From Lineus longissimus (lineage: Eukaryota > Nemertea > Pilidiophora > Heteronemertea > Lineidae): a stretch of 64,000 bases of DNA. The DNA lies in contig NC_088317.1 in assembly GCF_910592395.1 (NCBI RefSeq), positions 19,204,039 to 19,268,038 on the forward strand. Direction: 5' to 3'. The translations under genes were made by a program, and so were the position numbers. Below the pieces are notes generated by a model. That model was not told where the DNA came from. It ran no database searches and saw nothing but the letters and a program-made list of their open reading frames with translations. Shown piece by piece: positions 22,266 to 35,400 of the stretch; position 1 is the stretch's first letter; every line of letters begins with the position of its first letter.

Positions 22266-25200
22266 GTGAGTGGCAATGCATGATGTATGTTGTGTTGGAG
22301 TGTTTGTTTAGTGATAAAATACCATTTATAGTTTATTGATATCTCCACAGAGGGCAGTTTGAAGATTTGGTTCACTAGGTTTGCAATAATCGCCACTACC
22401 ACTACAGGATCGAGATCTCAATCAAGAGCACTTCCACAAATGATGTCAAGTTTAGGAGAAGACGTTCAAACGTCTCATCTATCTCCTGAGTATACCTTTT
22501 TCCATGTGACTTAACTTAAAACAAAATTCAAAACATTGCAAGATAAGGTGTCCTGGCAAGAAAACATTAATGATGGTCCTCCTCATTTGCTTGCCATCAT
22601 CAAAGATCAGCCTTTGGCAAGGGACTAGGCAAGGGACTAAGTATGGACATGCTGGCCTATCATGGTTTTATCGTCATAGGCCCTTTGTGAGGTCACTGTT
22701 CACCAGCATGTCTTTATACTGTATCACGGCTCTAGGTAAACCATCCTATTGTGAGCACAGTGATAGTTTCTGGTGAAATCGACTGAGGATTATGTCCCGA
22801 CTTGAATATATATTTGGCACTTCAGACCCATTTGTTTTCATTTGTGATGTTGGTATACTTGGTTGGTTTGGCAGGTTGGCAGTCAATGTTGTTCATGGTC
22901 CACAGGAGTTGGATCATATGGCTTATGCCAATGTAGTATGTACATTGTTTAGGGGATAAAAGGAGAGTGAATAAGTATTGTCTATTGATGATGGGGCACA
23001 AAGTATACCAGTGCCAGTGGCATTATGCATTCAGAATGTTTACTTGTGAAGGTGTGATAGAACAATTCTGTAATATGCATGTTTCATATGTTTTACACTG
23101 CCTGTCGTGCATGAGGACCAATCTTTTATTGAACACTGAAGTACATAGCCCCTGTCAGATCTTAAGGTTCGTTTGAAATCAGGTTTACATTTCGTGCAAA
23201 AAATTGTTTTCTAATTCATGAAACAAGGAAAGCAACGTTTTATTTAGCAACCATGAATCGGTTCACCTGATGTCATCTGTATCGTGTCTCCCACGGTAAC
23301 TGTATAATGATTTATTGTCGTTTCCATGGCAACCTTAAATGCCACCTCAGGGAGGAGATTTTGAGGATTTCCTTGTGTAAGCATGGAATATGATTAGGGA
23401 AATGATGATGGAACTTTGGGCTTACAGTCTCATGGTCTCTAAGCCTCTCCAGACTCTTCTCAAAGCCGAGGGGATTTGGAAAATCATTAGAGATTGGTAG
23501 CAAAGATGATTAACCCCTTTGAGACATTTGTTGTTGCAAGTCTGTGGCTGTAAAGGATTGAAAATTAAATTTTGATAAAGTCTGCCCTTCCCCCTGTTGA
23601 GCAGCAACCAACCTTTTCCCAACCCTAATGTCACACTAACAAAAAGCGTCCTCCCTCACTGCGCACATGCACCTGTAAAAAGAGTCTCAGACATCCACTG
23701 CTATTATGTGTATGATTGCATTATCATTATTTTGTAAACATTGTATTCAGTACATTATGATGTTTGGGTTTGCCATGTGTTTGTTTCTCTGTTTGGCTGA
23801 AGATTAAGCTGTTGGCTTTTGTCTGCGAAATCACTCATTGTATGTATTTGTATTCACTGAATAGAAATCATCCTTTATAAGAAGTGGAGCAAGACTCCTG
23901 GTCTCGTGGCATTTCCATCCTCGCCATATTTTGCTGCTGCCTGAAACAACTGAGGCGAAAGGCACCCATTACATACAGAGCATCTATTCCACATCTTGCT
24001 CACACTCAATGACCTTGTTGTGGTATCACAAAGTGTGACTTCTTGATCTATTGATGGTTGAATCGATTTATACCAGAGCTCAGTGGAGCAGGCATGCAGT
24101 CTCAGTGACGTGATCACCCATACACACTGCACAAGTGTATAGGAGAAGAGTCCATTTCCCATATTCTTTGTCATAAAGGATGGTCAATACCACTTTGGCA
24201 TCTTTTGTATTATCTATACACCAGACCAGTGCACTTGTCCACCCTGATAACAAAGGACGTGACCATTGGACTGTTTCAATCATTCATCAAACCTTTTGCT
24301 GGTTACCATTTTGGTTACCAGGAAGAAAATACAACAATTTGTCAATTGTCAAGTAACATCTCTGCATACATGCATTGGGTTTATTCCAGGCGCAAGGACC
24401 CCAGATGGCCACTGGGCTTCTGGATTTGATAAAATATGAAGATGGAAAGTATTCACTGACTTCCGACACTTCCTAATACAAATGCATTATTCATGTCCTA
24501 AAACTTGATAGTCAAATAAACTATATAAGTGGGCACTTACGTCTCACATGACATCACAGTATGGACTCTCCCTGGACTACCAACTTCTGGGCAGAATTTC
24601 ATAAAATCGGAAACCGATAGTGTGACACCATTTTGTATTTCGCAAATGATTGATTTAAGTCCCAGGAGAAATGATGGGTAGTCTGTCGACAAAGTTGTTA
24701 ACTTCTCTCTCTCATCTTCAGTATTCACTCAGATATGTAATCTCGTATTCAGTACAGATACGTTGTCTTGTCTGCCAAAATTCAACCCAGTCTGGGCGGA
24801 CCACGACTCGGAGAAAAAAAGATGGCACCCAGCCCAGACAAAAGTGATGACAATTGAAGCGTAGCATCCTTTGGTGAGACATTGAAACATGTTCGCATTG
24901 AAATGGTTGAAAATCAAACATGCAATGAGGCCCTTTGGCAAAAAACGTATGAAAAAACCTCAGCTTGTTTTGTAATTTTGTTTTATTGGCAGAACTGCTG
25001 TGAAATGGCTGATATGCCTGATGTGATGTTGGGTCTACAGACATTTTTGGGCATCATTTTGCCCTGAAACCGTCGGACATGATGTGATCTATAGGGAAGG
25101 TAACATAATGGTCGACTGGTGTAGTATTGAGTCATACAGCAACATGATTACAAATTACAATTAGTTTATTGGCACCTTAAGCAAACTTACATGGGTGAGG

Positions 25201-28188
25201 AGAATACAATAAACTGAGAGCAGAAAGATGTTGAAGATATTGAAGAGAGGCAATCTGTCTCTAGGAATGTACCCCTTCTGTCAGCGTGTGAGGACACGGT
25301 AAATACACACATGATACAGCAATTTAAAAGATGAACAAGGTGTATCAAAATACCAGTATCGAAATAAAGTTACTCGACGTATAAATCATTTGCTCAAAAC
25401 TTTGAAACTTCATGAAGTAAATCACCTTGAGCAGTCATTAGATTTAAATGAATAGTTCTTTTTTTGGATAAACCTGTTAGCTTAGTTCACACCACAAAGT
25501 CATTTTCGTCACCACTGACACCAGTCAGTCATGTTGATGTATGTACAGAAAATAATGGAGAAACAAGTTGGAAGATGGTGGCAGGTTGGTTATGTGTTCA
25601 GAATGACTGGACAGGTGTTTATTATAGATGCGCCAGTAGCAGGAGGAGAAAACAGCAGAGATAACCCGATTGGAATGTGGTGAAAAAGCAAGAATGTTGA
25701 CTCTCCACTATCAGGTGTTTAGAGTTTAGAGCTTGTTAGAGGAGAATGTCTGTATAACCTATCTTAGAGGATGTAACAGAGATACATCGGAAAGAGTCTC
25801 ATATCTATCACTGTCTGATTCACTCTTCAGCACAGCATGGGTCCACTACCCTCCAGTATATCAAGCAGACCTAGGCCGTATCATCAGTATAGAGCAGGCT
25901 TTATGCAATTCAGAATTTGTCATTGTCATTGTTCCTATTTGATTTGAAAAGAGTAAAGCCTCTGGCATCCACACTGTCCCTCTTTACTCTAGCACTTCAA
26001 GCAGTCTACTCCAAAATGGGCCAGCATCTGTCCGTTTTATGACAGAAACTTGAGACACATTTCTTCCTCTCCTTGCTGCATACAACTGCAAGAAACAAAT
26101 ACTAGATGTTAATAGCCTTTAAAAGCCTTCTTGCCGCTGCCATCGGTGGCTTTAGCTCTATTTGATCCAAGTGTGTCCCACTCCCCACGTCAGCCCATTC
26201 CAGAGAAACATGAGATAAACTTGTTACTCATCTCACAAAATTGCATCTATCTCCTTGATGGCTGCATCCCTTATCAATATTTCTACAGCCTTTTGTAAAA
26301 ACAGATATCTTACCATGTTTATTGAACATCCTTGGTCCATCTCAAATAATATTTGATCAAGACCATGTGGGAGGGACAGTGGCAAGCACTTGGTAAATGG
26401 TTTGAAAAAGGTTGCCTAAACAAATGTTTGCACTGCATAGCACAGGGATTCCTCTCTTACCGACGAACTTGTCATTGATAATTGATTATTTGCCTTTGAG
26501 AATGGTCAGGGGTGCAGAAAAATCCTCTAAATAGACCAGAAATTTGAGTGCTCAATGGCAGGGGACCCCTTTTTCTGACTCGTTGACCTTGATCCACCCT
26601 TGATAGCGAGACTGTGAGTCAGACTTGATCAGTATGAAGCCATATCTAAAAGCCTGTATTGTTTATACTTCACCCAAAAATCAACTATGTCATTAGATAT
26701 AGGGAGTTATTTTCAAGATGCCATCATTCAATAAACCAATAAGTTGAAAATCCACATCGGCCCCCATTAGATAAATCAATCGAGCATACAACTAGTCCCT
26801 ATAATAGGTACGCTACCACGATCAAAGATGCGCTGGTTGTGCTAGCAACGCTACGATCAGAATAGCATCAGCTGCTACGTGAAACTGACGTCAGTGCTCA
26901 TCAAAGAAAGCTACCATAACTGTTTTAGAGGAAGGTACAGTAACGCTACATACATCTTTCTGTACAAACTTTGGATGTTGCTGTCTATTACATCTTGAGA
27001 AATATCACCAAAGTTTCAGTGAACTGTTGATTGACGGGTATAATTTAATCGGTCTCCTTGTGGATAATGTGACTACATCAGGAGGCTCTTATTTGGTGTA
27101 AGTAAACATTGACTTTCTATGACTTGTGAAAGACATTAACACACTATCTTGCAGAAGCTAGTTTGTTTATCTGCGAACCAATATTTATCATGTAGGTTAC
27201 CGGTATTTGACTTTTATGAATATTTCCCGAGTTTGAGCTGTTGTTTATTTCTTGAAGCGTCGGCAGAGTTTTGTATTGTTTTTTTGAATTGATAACTCTG
27301 TTTATAGAGTGTTCTTCTGAGGAGAGAGGTATTGCGTATCTTGTTGCTTCAGAAGTTGGAGTGAGGAAGGAATTGTGTTTGGACGTGTTGGAGTATTTGA
27401 CATTCTTTGGATAAAGTTTCTTGTTTCTGTGGTCTTTGACAACTATATTCAGAGGATTCGTTCAAGCTGGTAAGGCACATTCATTGTTATTGTAACGTTA
27501 CTCTTACTCTAAAGTCCATTCGTAATTGTTATGTCCGCATCGTTTGGGGCTCTGGAGGGCGAACTACTGGTCGGATTACTTTGAAGTTTGACTTTTATTG
27601 ATCCTTGCCTCAAAACCAAACAGGATTTTAGGGGTTCAGCATTCTCGATGCAGAAATAAAAAAGTGTCTTCAGCAAAGCTCCAATGGTCTTTTTGAGGGT
27701 CCCTGGACAGGCCATATTTTGTTTCTGGATATTTTTCATTCATTCTTGGCTCATGAGCAGATTGACACAAAAAAAATAAGCTGAACATTTCATCCAGATT
27801 GGTCGAGAAATAAACCGTACAGAACAGAAAATGTCCGAATTCAATGCACTACGTCAATGTACAGTAATGCATGCAACAAATTATTTCACTGAGCATTTAC
27901 CAGCTAACTCAGTGGAATAATATTCATATTGAATGTATGCAAGTGGTTTAGAGATGCCAGTGGCTACAGGAATGCACCTGTTCACCCTCCAAACCACCGA
28001 GGTAGGCATCGATTTCTCTCAGATAATATCCCCTCGAGGATTGCCCCTGGAGATTTTCATTCAGGATAATCTCTTTTATAACTTACTGCCTGATGTAACT
28101 TGTGCGATTCAATACATAGTTGTTGTTTACCTGCTAGTTTAATGGCTTGCTATGTTGCAGATTGCCTCGACACCATCTGTCTGTCTTG
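22266..28188. other. Large presumed intron, left part
   Basis: No exon-like open frames with good borders were found. A perfect CRE (TGACGTCA) occurs at 26886-26893, followed by a long stretch ending in a good donor, TTCAAGCTG|gtaagg, at about 27470. This might be an alternative non-coding first exon. Confidence 0.4.
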
Positions 28189-28635
28189 TTTGCCTTGGGT
28201 GACACACTTCCACCATCCTCCCTGATTGCTTGCCATGGGTGACACACTTCCACTATCCTCCCTGATTGCTTGCCATGGGTGACACACTTCCACTATCCTC
28301 CCTGATTGCTTGCCATGGGTGACACACTTCCACTATCCTCCCTGATTGCTTGCCATGGGTGACACACTTCCACTATCCTCCCTGATTGCTTGCCATGGGT
28401 GACACACTTCCACCATCCTCCCTGATTGCTTGCCATGGGTGACACACTTCCACTATCCTCCCTGATTGCTTGCCATGGGTGACACACTTCCACTATCCTC
28501 CCTGATTGCTTGCCATGGGTGACACACTTCCACTATCCTCCCTGATTGCTTGCCATGGGTGACACACTTCCACTATCCTCCCTGATTGCTTGCCATGGGT
28601 GATACACTTCCACCATCCTCCCTGATTGCTTGCCA
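28189..28635. repeat. 40-bp minisatellite, about 11 copies
   Basis: Head-to-tail units of gacacacttccactatcctc plus cctgattgcttgccatgggt, differing mainly by a C/T change (caccatc/cactatc). Confidence 0.95.
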
Positions 28636-28757
28636 CAGGCTAAACCTCTAGGGATTGAAAGATTCAAACATTATTTCACAAAAAGCGATTACAGAGGATC
28701 ATAGACATTGATTCTTTGAGAATCACATAACTATAATCCATCAATTTTCTGGATGTG

Positions 28758-29044
28758 TGGCTGCATCAGAACTCTTGCTCCTGGTGTACTGATGTAATGC
28801 ATCAGTCAATAGATTGGCTGCATGAGAACTCTTGCTCCTGGTGTACTGATGTAATGCATCAGTCAATAGATTGGCTGCATGAGAACTCTTGCTCCTGGTG
28901 TACTGATGTAATGCATCAGTCAATAGATTGGCTGCATGAGAACTCTTGCTCCTGGTGTACTGATGTAATGCATCAGTCAATAGATTGGCTGCATGAGAAC
29001 TCTTGCTCCTGGTGTACTGATGTAATGCATCAGTCAATAGATTG
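28758..29044. repeat. 57-bp minisatellite, 5 copies
   Basis: Five nearly identical 57-bp units (tggctgcatgagaactcttg, ctcctggtgtactgatgtaa, tgcatcagtcaatagat). Each contains the hairpin-forming CTGATG-TAATG-CATCAG. The unit is a multiple of three and open on both strands, which explains the 112- and 122-codon frames. Confidence 0.95.
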
Positions 29045-31707
29045 TGGGCAATTACTTCAAGATTGTTTACTTTTGGGAGTGAGAAAATTATAAAAACAAG
29101 AAGCGACAAATGTGAGGCTCCATCCGTCAGTATATCATGTATATGTAGGGTCAGTGTACTCTCATTAATGAGGCGGTTAGGGGCTTAATCAGACGTTTGG
29201 ATGATAACACCCAAACCACCGGCAACACCGACCAAGGCAGTTGATATGCCTATATTATCGTAAAGAATGACTTCATCACTTTGGTATTCACCCCTGATAG
29301 AAACAACCATAACTCATCTGCAGGGGGATGTTCTACAAGAAGCAGAAATCAACAACCTTCAGTTGCCAGTCTACTGGTTTGAAATGTACATGCCTGCTTT
29401 ACCAGTTCAGAGCGAAGGATAACATGTACATGGTGTGCATGTCCTAGTAGAAATTCTTAGCAAGGTTACCGTTTGTGCTGAAGCATTCCTAAGGTAAACA
29501 TGAAGATTCAACCACTTCCAGTTGCCAGTCCACTGGTTTGAAAGGTACAGGCCTGCTTTAGCAACTGATGGGGATTAAACCTCAGCCACAGCAGGCAACA
29601 TTGAGATTTCTTTCTAACAGAGAGAGTTGGCTCAACTGGTCTGAAAGCTTCCTCAATACTCTGTAGAGATCAACCCTTCATATCAGAGAAGCACTTACTG
29701 ACAAGCCTCCCCGTTGATTGGATAACATGCAAGAGAAACAATGGCATTTCCCTCAATACCCAATTGCTTTGCAGCTCCATCACAATCTCCAAAACAGTGT
29801 ATGAAAGATGATCTATTGTCTCTTAGCACTATCAGATATATCAGAATATATTATATGGTAGACATTTATATGTTTCCTGATGAAAATACCAGATGATGAT
29901 GAGCGATAAAGAAAAGATTTCTGAATGTCAACTGATAGATATATAGTGAAGAAAGGGAATAAAAAGATTTCTTTCCATACACTTCACAGTGTTTCAGAAG
30001 AAAATATAGGAATGATAATATCAGATTCGAATTTTGATAAAAACTACACCAAGCAGACCAGAGATTGTGACTGAACCTTATCTGACTGATAGTCTTGTCC
30101 AGGATTCATTTCAATATTGGCCAGTGATGGGCATCAGCCATTAAATGTGTTTTTAAGGCAACAACGTTTTTCCAAGTCTAGAACGAGTTCAGATGGGAAT
30201 ACCATGTTCGCCTCATCAGTCATGTTAGTAACCCCTCAAGCCAGTTGGTCCCGAAACCCTTGCCAGAAATAAAGTGGCGATGCAGGTGGCAAATATTCAA
30301 TTTTAAATCAATGACGCAAATGGTGCGAAATGTAAACTGCTGGTCAAAGGCTTTCCAATGAATGGTCATGTGTCAGTTAGTTTTGACCTCTCAATTTACT
30401 TTAGGCTCAAAAGTTCATGTGTTCGTCACTAGAAAACTGATATCCCTGTACTGTCACTCCTCAAAACTGAACAATGTTGAGCTATTATAAGAAGAAGCAT
30501 ATATAGTACCATGTTGCCCTTATCAGCAATCCCTTAATTCATCTCCCTTATTTACCAACCAGAAATGAGGGAGTCACATGTGATTAGGATGATCTATCAT
30601 TGATGAGGAGAGGAAATCACTGAATACGGTCAACAGGAAATGAAGGATGTCCTCGGGCATCTCCCACAGCCTCGAGTTTATTGACTTGATGAGTGCAGGC
30701 TAGGGCATCTCATGCCAGTAGTTTAGCCTGAGTGTTAGTGGTTATTCCTTGTGTCACACACCTGGCGTCAGTTGGATGCCATCCAACCAGGAGACTTAAA
30801 GGCTGGATACCTACTTTGATTTCTTTCTCTTCTGTGTTCTGATCAGATGGACAGTTGTGATGCCATTGTCTGTCGTTGTTGATCCTGGCCACCAAATAGC
30901 TGGTCCTGGATCCCTAAAGGCTGCTAGGTCTGGAATCAAACCAGCTGAGCACCATCAGGCTATCCTGGCCAAATGCATGTGAAGCATTGTGTATACCTGT
31001 TCAAACTGCCAGTGAGTTCCTTTGTAATGCAAGACCATTTCTAATGATTGTCCACCAAAGGTGTCAATCAATGTCATGCCAGCAATTAGTGTTATAGTTT
31101 GTTGTGGGCCAATTAATCAGTCAGTGCAGTAGTTTTCAATGAGTATAGATCTGTTTATGAATGATAACAAAGATGACAAAGGGTGATCAACCAGTAGGAT
31201 TTATGTGTTTTATTTGTTCAGGTTGATGGTAAAGAAGGGACATTGTATAAAGCATGAATAGGGTAGAGGTGTAGCAGTTTGAATGCCCCCTCCCCCCAGG
31301 AAGAGCCTTTACTTTTTCTATGGTTTAACTTTACAGACTAAAGACCTTCAATACCTCAGAGATTAAAGTGTTGTTATATAATCCTTTGTCCCCTGGGCAG
31401 TGTAAAGTGTAAACTCACAGGGACCAGCGTTTCCACCATGAGTTCATTTGAGGGTGGACAAATAGAAAGTTTCTATAAAAAGATTTTCTTTAAAATCATA
31501 AAAATTTATATATTCAAGGTTCTAAAACAAACATTGGTCCTCAACATTTCAGAGGGATATCCCTGTCTTGTATCATTGGGGGTAAACATCACTCCACCAT
31601 CTCCATCTCTCACAATTCAGGGTCCAACTGCTGTGAACTATTTGACACTGCCGTCCTCTCACTATCCCTCGGCATCCGGGGTCTATCTGATCTGGGCAAT
31701 TCACCTC
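29045..31707. other. Presumed intron, no exon recognised
   Basis: A diverged direct repeat of about 70 bp occurs at about 29340-29405 and 29510-29575 (shared core ttgccagtc, then actggtttgaaa). Nothing else stands out. Confidence 0.4.
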
Positions 31708-32095
31708 TGCCATCGTCTCACACTCTCCTACGACCTGGGGGCCACCCAGTCTGGTCAATTCAACTCGGTCCTCCTTTCAACATCTGGGGAATACAACTCT
31801 GCCATCCTCTCACTCTCTCCTACGACCTGGGGGCCACCCAGTCTAGTCAATTCAACTCAGTCCTCCTTTCAACATCTGGGGAATACAACTCTGCCATCCT
31901 CTCACTCTCTCCTACGACCTGGGGGCCACCCAGTCTAGTCAATTCAACTCAGTCCTCCTTTCAACATCTGGGGAATACAACTCTGCCATCCTCTCACTCT
32001 CTCCTACGACCTGGGGGCCACCCAGTCTGGTCAATTCAACTCAGTCCTCCTTTCAACATCTGGGGAATACAACTCTGCCATCTTCTTTCAATCTC
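31708..32095. repeat. 92-bp minisatellite, about 4 copies
   Basis: Units contain ctctgccatcctctcactct, ctcctacgacctgggggcca and cagtcctcctttcaacatct. The part gaatacaactctgccatcctctcac is shared with the 58-bp satellite at 55629-57280. Confidence 0.92.
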
Positions 32096-32420
32096 ACATA
32101 ACAGGGGCAGGTCTGGCAAATACGACTCTACCATCCTTCTATTCTACAGTCTCTCCTAATCAGTGGTCCAGTTGGCCTCGACAATGTGACTAACATTTGA
32201 CTCTGCTATCTTTTCACAGTCTCTCATGGGGTCAAGCTGATCTTGGCTATTTGACTCTTCCATCATCTCACAGTCACAATCTCCCCTGGCCTTTGGTCCA
32301 GTGATCTCAGTGATCTTGACTCTGCCTTCCTCTCACAGTCACAGTCTCTCCTGACCTTTGGTCCAGTGATCTCAGTGATTTTGACTCTGCCTTCCTCTCA
32401 TGACCTGGGGTCCAAAGTGG
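32096..32420. repeat. Degenerate continuation of the same satellite family
   Basis: Diverged units (ctctgccatcttctttcaat, ctgccttcctctcacagtca, ctttggtccagtgatctcag) continue the pattern, including a 65-bp direct duplication at about 32265-32400. Confidence 0.6.
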
Positions 32421-35400
32421 TCTTGGTAATTCAACTTCACCTTCGTCTCACAATCTCTTACAACCTGGGATCCAGCTAGCCATTGTCATGTCTCCTGCAC
32501 AAATTGCACATGGTGCATGCTGGGATAGTTCTATAAACAATTCTATCATGATATCAAGTTGAGCCGATAAATTCACTTGCTGGTGTTACCAGTACCTTAT
32601 TGGGAAACAGTGTCTTTAACCTTAGCCCTTTAGCTTGGGCTCAAGCCTTTATACCGAGTGCGATATCGTCAGATTCCAGTATTCCTGGTGGATTTGAAAG
32701 GACAAAAAGGAATGTAATTGAGCTGTCACGTTCTCAGCTTGGCTTTGGTTCTTGTGACACCATTTTATCAGTTGTCAGCATTTATTGCCCACACTTGTCG
32801 ATATCCCAGTTACGGATGTCTACACATCGATATGTTTTCCTGACTGAACAGAGAAGTCGTACAGGAAGCTGAGGGCCTGTTGGTGTTGTATAGCGTTAAC
32901 CCGCTCTAATAAAAGCATTGTTTTTGATGATATGGTTAAAGAATACAGGAGAGAAACACACATATCATCAACATCAGTCAACCAATTTGTTTTGGGTCTG
33001 CTCCTCCTAGTTATGTTCAACGAAAGTATGTTTGACTTTGGACACTATACTGAAATCAACAGTTGAATGGAAAATGGGCATTGCTGATTATTTGTCAAGA
33101 AAAGGGAGATGATGTAAATGTTCTGTTGTCCTTTGTTGCTTGTGTGTGCCGTTCGTAAGCTGATGGAGAAGACTTCAGGAGAGGGCGGTCTGCCAACAAT
33201 CTCCTTTACAGTCGTGTATCGACCATGTAAATAGCATTGGAGCAAACACTGCGCTAAGAGCAAAACCTGTTTTTCATTGATGCGACAAGCTTCACGCAAT
33301 CTCACCGCTGCCAATGAGTAGTGACTAATTACACATTAGGTATTCTGATGAGTTTAAGTGAGTGAAGGCGTTATAGTGGCAGGTTTTATTCAGGTTGTCT
33401 GGTGCACTGACTCTGAGTAAGAATATAAGATGGCTTTGGACTGAGAGATTGCAATGAGAGGTTGAAGATCATCAAGATCATAGTTTGTCTCTCTTGAAAT
33501 CAGTCCTTGAGTCATGATTTAAGACTATTGACGGCACTTAAATGTTTGCCAGCACTTGCAGGCACAGATCCTGGGAGCTTTCAGAGTGATGACCCAATGA
33601 GTTCTCTATTCATGTCGTTCATCACGATCTGACTCTAATTGCATCTAGAGCATCTTGATTCCAATCTTATGCTGGGCTCCTGTGGTGTAGGAGACAAGCA
33701 TTGCTGCATGTGGACTGCCTCAGATGATTGTTCATTGCCTCACATTAGGAGGACAAGTTGACAGTAGGATTTATACTGAAGAGAGCACCTCATGTACCCT
33801 TATCTCCCAAGAGCTCTCCATAGCTCTGTCACTGTAAGCTTCTCACAGGATCGTGTCTGGATGTTGGTTCGTTTGGGTCAAAAAAGAATATATCTATATT
33901 AAAATTTTTTAGAATTTTCGACTTTTGAAAAAATTCAACTCTTTGAACATTTTTCATAATTTTGAACTTGCCCGAAAGATATTTTGTCGCTTGTTTTTTT
34001 TCTGCTCAACTGTAGACTGTTGGTTTCTTATGAAGCTGACCCACTTTCTTTGTCTCTGCCTCCCGTATGACCCGACCACTCCATTATGATATTGGTTTCA
34101 GCGGAAGCAAAGACAAACCATGTTTTCACCTTTGTTCCTTCTTTTTGTGTCTGCTCTTCCAGGAACTCCATCATATTTGGTCTCCTATCTTGCTATCTAT
34201 CACTCTTCCTGTAACATGACCTCACCTGATTTATATATTACTATAGAGACCCATCCCAGAGGGCACAACTTGTAGCAAGTTAGTGAGTATGATAATCTGT
34301 GCAGATTTTATTTGAGTCGATTGTACCATTGTGCAGCTATGAAAACAACAACAAGAGAACACCCTAGTTGGTCATCAACACTGATCTCCTGGTAGACTTT
34401 CTTTGTTTACAGCATCAACAGAGACTCTTCTCAGCCGTAATCAACCATGGAAAACAATGATCAAGACTGCTGATTCTACCCAGAATCTATGAAAAATGTG
34501 CAAACTCTCAAAGTGCCGTCTCTATGCTGAGATGTATAAGACAAACCTTGAACTGTAATCATCCATGACAATAGATAATCGAATATGCCACATTTTAGCT
34601 GGGACTTAATCTGCTGATTCATCTCATGGGATATCCGCCTTTGATAGCAACATTCTGGATTTACTTTCTGCAGTGTTGCATGGTAGCCATGTGAGTTTGA
34701 TTACACCCATTGTTGATGTCAGATTATAAACCCTCAACTTGTAAAGTCAAGTTTATACAAGTACTTGAAGGGATAATTGTAGCACTTGGTCAAGTCAGTA
34801 ATGCTGAAGCATCAGTCATCTTGTTCCATATGAACATTGTAATCTTCTGCCAGACTCATCAGATGTAGCGCAGCATCAACTGCCAGCGTCCAATCTCGTC
34901 ACCGATAATTGCTGCATTCAGCTTGTGAAGATTGGCAGAAATCGGCCGATGATTGCCTCTTCTGGCACTTTGATAAGATTGCCACGCTCCAGGCATTCGT
35001 TATATTTTACTATGTTGTCAGTGCTGGCAAGATATGATGCACGGAGATGATGAGTGCAAAGATATGCATCTCATTTTCAGCTTGAATCTGCCCAATTTGA
35101 TACCAGCATTGCCAAGGGCAACCTCAAGGAGGTACTGTATGGTAAGATTCTGTGTGGTTATATGCCTACTGATTGATGGTCAATGTCTTGTCATTGACCG
35201 AGTATTGCCCAGGACAAGCTCAAGGGAGTGCTATAGGAGCAGCTCCTAGCTAATCAAGGATAAGGTGTAATTTTAGGCCTACTTGTGTGAGTGATAAAAT
35301 GTTATAGAGCTCTCCAACATCATCATTTAAACCAAGTAGACAAGTCACTTTTGTTATTCATCTGAAACAGAGATGCATCTAAACATTAGAATGTGTCATA

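Noticed and set aside
28189-29044. CRISPR-like arrays
   Set aside because: Units are directly adjacent with no variable spacers, and the genome is a metazoan; these are minisatellites.
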